Positions 59,042-64,000 of a stretch of 64,000 nucleotides of DNA are shown here, in pieces; the first letter of the stretch is position 1; the number at the start of each line of letters is the position of its first letter. Position numbers and translations under genes: made by a program. The stretch is from Deltaproteobacteria bacterium (lineage in GTDB: Bacteria > Myxococcota > UBA727 > VGSZ01), in NCBI GenBank assembly GCA_016177705.1, contig JACOUT010000004.1, forward strand, positions 434,001 through 498,000. Reading direction: 5' to 3'. The notes under the pieces are model-generated. The model was not told where the DNA came from. It did not search any database and saw only the letters and a list, made by a program, of their open reading frames with translations.

Positions 59042-60964
59042 TCACGGCACCGGCGTTTGCGCGAAGATGCCGCCGCGCTGTGGCGAGGCTGTCGCCATCG
59101 GCGGACCGACGGACGCCGGGTCGGTGGCGCGCACGTTGTGGCAACCGCGGCACGAGCTGCCGGCCGTGGTCATCAAGGCGGAGCCCCCGTGGACCTGGTT
59201 GACGGCTTGGCCGGTAGCCGGATCGGTGTAGGTCTCGGCGGCGTCTGCTCCGGTGAGGAACTCCCACGACGCGATACCCGGCTGGAACAGATACAGGCGG
59301 GTGACCGGGAAGGTGGTGACGTCGTCGAAGTCGGGTCTTTGGAACTTGCCGCTACCCGCCACCAAGACGGCCCGGATGTCGGGCGACGTGTTGGTCGGGT
59401 CGTTGAGCGAGACGCTCTGCGGGAACGAGACGTAGTGGTCGCGCGTCGTGTACTCCCACAGGTGCACCTCGAACGCCGCCGCGTAGCTGCTGCCCGCCGT
59501 GAGGGCGACGTCGTCGCTGTTGCCGGTGTTGAGCGCGCGCTGCAGCTGCACGTGCCACACGCCGTACTGGCCGTCGGGCGACTCGGGGACGAACTCGGTG
59601 CCGACGGCAGTGATGTCGGCGCGGCTGCCGGAGCCGGCGCGCAGGACGCGGCGCGGCACGACGTCACCTTCCGACGGCACGTAGCCCGCGGTGGTGGCGG
59701 CCGCGAACGAGAGGGTGCTTGGGTTCGGGGCCTTCGGCCCGAGCGCCTGACCGCTCGCGTCGGTCACGTAGTAGTAGGGCGTCGACCAGAACTCGCCCCA
59801 CTTGAAGGCGTAGCCGCCGTTGGTGGTCGCCGGATCGAACACGAACGAGGGATTGCCGCCCACGATGCTGTTGGTCGTGAACACGGCGCTGCCGGCGTCA
59901 CCCTTGCGCCCACCATCGTCGGCGCCGAGCGTGTTGGTGAAAGTCCTCGCCTCGACGAACTGGTCGTCGGCGCGCGCGATCGGGCCGCTGCGATGGCCGC
60001 GCCAGTGCCAGAGGTCGAGCGCGACGGTGCCGCTCCCCGTCATGTCGGCGGGATTGACCCACTTGGTGTCCTCGCCGTTCGCCTCTTCCCACTTCGGCAT
60101 GTGACGCGCTTGATCGTGGCAGGTGATGAAGCAGCCGAAGTCCTGGAAGCGCGTCACGTGCGTCGCGGCGTTTGGATCGCTCAGCATGATCGACGTGCGC
60201 TGCTCATAGATGGTCGAGTTGAGGTCGGTCTCGCCCTGCTGCGGATCGTTGTCGAGCGTGGACTGCGCGTCGCGTCGATCGCCGCCCTCGTTCCGCCACG
60301 CGCCGCCGGTGAAACGCAGGTAGTCGTGGTGGTCGCCGCGATTGCCGCGGTAGGAGAGGCGCCAGAAGAACGTGTCGCTGTTGTAGGCGGCCTGCACGTC
60401 GTAGGCGAGCACGTGGCCGTTCTCGATATGTCCGACCACTGCCGGCTGCGGCGGCTGCCCCAACGTGAAGGTCTCCTGGGTGCCGTCGCCGCACGACATG
60501 GTGAAGGTCGCGAACCCGTCGCCGGTCACGCTGCAGGGCGTGCCGTCGGCGACCGTGACCACCCCTGTGCCGCAGGTCATGGTGTAGGTCGTGTCGAGGT
60601 TGTCCACGACCGTGCAGGACACGCCGTCCTCGATCGTCACGGCGCCATCGGCACACGTGAGTACGTGCGTGCCGTTGCCGGCGTCGGTCGCGGTGCAGGA
60701 CTGGCCGTCAGCGACGACGACCTCGGTGCCATCCGGGCACGAGAGCGCGTACGTCGTGCCGTTGTCCGCGACCGTGCAGGGGCTGCCGTCCGCGATGGTG
60801 ATGTTGGTGCCGTCGTCGCACGCCAGCGTGTAGGTACCGTCCGCGTTGTCGTCGACGGAGCAGGAGCTACCGCTCACGCCGGTGGCACCCTTCGGACCCA
60901 CGGGACCCGCGGGGCCCGTGCACGAGACCAGAAACAGAACCGGGAACAGAAGATAGTGGCGCAT
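59042..60964 (-). CDS. Lipoprotein with collagen-like start, Cys repeats and EB_dh-like heme domain
   Basis: A 640-residue lipoprotein (lipobox LVSC). A short collagen-like run GPAGPVGPKGATG is followed by five repeats of about 26 residues (residues 33-165), each with a Cys pair as in CTVADNGTTYALSCPDG. Then a large region resembles the ethylbenzene-dehydrogenase-type heme domain (EB_dh), with CFITCH (Cx3CH) and a C-terminal CRGCH. It may bind b- or c-type heme at the surface and act as a terminal reductase or as a donor to extracellular acceptors. GGAGG precedes the ATG. It is upstream of the decaheme gene by 158 bases, and may be in the same operon. Confidence 0.85.
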   Translation of the reverse strand: MRHYLLFPVLFLVSCTGPAGPVGPKGATGVSGSSCSVDDNADGTYTLACDDGTNITIADGSPCTVADNGTTYALSCPDGTEVVVADGQSCTATDAGNGTHVLTCADGAVTIEDGVSCTVVDNLDTTYTMTCGTGVVTVADGTPCSVTGDGFATFTMSCGDGTQETFTLGQPPQPAVVGHIENGHVLAYDVQAAYNSDTFFWRLSYRGNRGDHHDYLRFTGGAWRNEGGDRRDAQSTLDNDPQQGETDLNSTIYEQRTSIMLSDPNAATHVTRFQDFGCFITCHDQARHMPKWEEANGEDTKWVNPADMTGSGTVALDLWHWRGHRSGPIARADDQFVEARTFTNTLGADDGGRKGDAGSAVFTTNSIVGGNPSFVFDPATTNGGYAFKWGEFWSTPYYYVTDASGQALGPKAPNPSTLSFAAATTAGYVPSEGDVVPRRVLRAGSGSRADITAVGTEFVPESPDGQYGVWHVQLQRALNTGNSDDVALTAGSSYAAAFEVHLWEYTTRDHYVSFPQSVSLNDPTNTSPDIRAVLVAGSGKFQRPDFDDVTTFPVTRLYLFQPGIASWEFLTGADAAETYTDPATGQAVNQVHGGSALMTTAGSSCRGCHNVRATDPASVGPPMATASPQRGGIFAQTPVP

Positions 60965-61157
60965 GGGGCCCTCCGTCCGTGGCCACTACGCAAGCTCCGC
61001 GCCACCTCCGATCCCACGTCTCGCCGGGTAGAAGACCCGTGTACTGCACCGAAAGGCGCGATCGTTTGTGCCGGATGGCGCAGCAGATCCGACGCGCCAT
61101 CGCGAGCCCTCACCTCGTGCGATGCCAGGTCGGCGTCGGCGTCGACGCCAGGTGAGG

Positions 61158-63989
<2,832 letters not shown>

Positions 63990-64000
63990 CTCGGTGACGG

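Overview
This window is about 70% G+C, densely coded on both strands, and looks like a chromosome segment of a myxobacterium-type organism (phylum Myxococcota, formerly Deltaproteobacteria). The signs are a (Gly-Glu)n linker followed by a CGNG...EQCDDG...GDGC Cys-rich repeat (6429-8018), a MYXO-CTERM-like tail (31846-33741), two large Ser/Thr kinases with TolB-like and TPR regions, many lipoproteins, and a very large multiheme cytochrome complement. I found no tRNA, rRNA, CRISPR array or insertion sequence. The species is not identifiable from sequence alone.

Layout. 1-8.0 kb: lipoprotein, degenerate M16 peptidase-like protein, YgiQ radical-SAM protein, SRPBCC protein, CapA-like phosphatase and a Gly-rich secreted protein. 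8.1-14.6 kb: small membrane protein, a kinase, a SnoaL-like protein, and a three-gene polysaccharide group (two GT2 glycosyltransferases and a hexapeptide acetyltransferase). 14.9-19.4 kb: a four-gene operon of PP2C phosphatase, atypical kinase with zinc ribbon, nicotinamidase-like hydrolase and vWA protein, resembling the TerY-type vWA/phosphatase/kinase triads. 19.6-26.8 kb: an HtrA protease, then a B-family heme-copper oxidoreductase operon (subunits IIa, II, I, SCO, and a cytochrome b/ferredoxin/FlpD fusion). 26.8-28.4 kb: an R-S-E ADP-ribosyltransferase and an out-of-frame LamG remnant. 28.5-40.4 kb: amidase lipoprotein, rhodanese, DUF1385 protein, rpmE, metzincin-like secreted protein, histidine kinase, PEGA-like protein, kelch lipoprotein and prfA. 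40.5-42.0 kb: two toxin-antitoxin pairs with toxins converging. 42.1-48.0 kb: ECF sigma and anti-sigma pair, ATPase regulator, carotenoid-type membrane proteins and a glycosidase-like lipoprotein. 48.2-61.0 kb: two convergent cytochrome operons. 61.2-64 kb: a second kinase with TPRs, reaching the window edge.

The most coherent system is 48.2-61.0 kb. The plus-strand operon encodes an outer-membrane barrel, an 11-heme periplasmic cytochrome and a lipoprotein with about 20 heme motifs. The facing minus-strand operon encodes two large lipoproteins (one a decaheme with Ig-like domains), a tetraheme cytochrome, an Fe-S subunit, an NrfD-type quinol subunit and a monoheme cytochrome c. Together they have the parts of an electron route from the quinone pool, across the periplasm and outer membrane, to the cell surface, so I propose an extracellular electron transfer system.

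The 21.2-26.8 kb operon is the second highlight. Its catalytic subunit keeps all six heme and CuB histidines but has Gln where oxygen reductases have the cross-linked Tyr, so a nitric oxide reductase or another non-oxygen-reductase role should be considered. Its last gene is an unusual membrane redox fusion. The kinase/phosphatase/vWA/nicotinamidase operon and the ADP-ribosyltransferase are further candidates for little-described biology.
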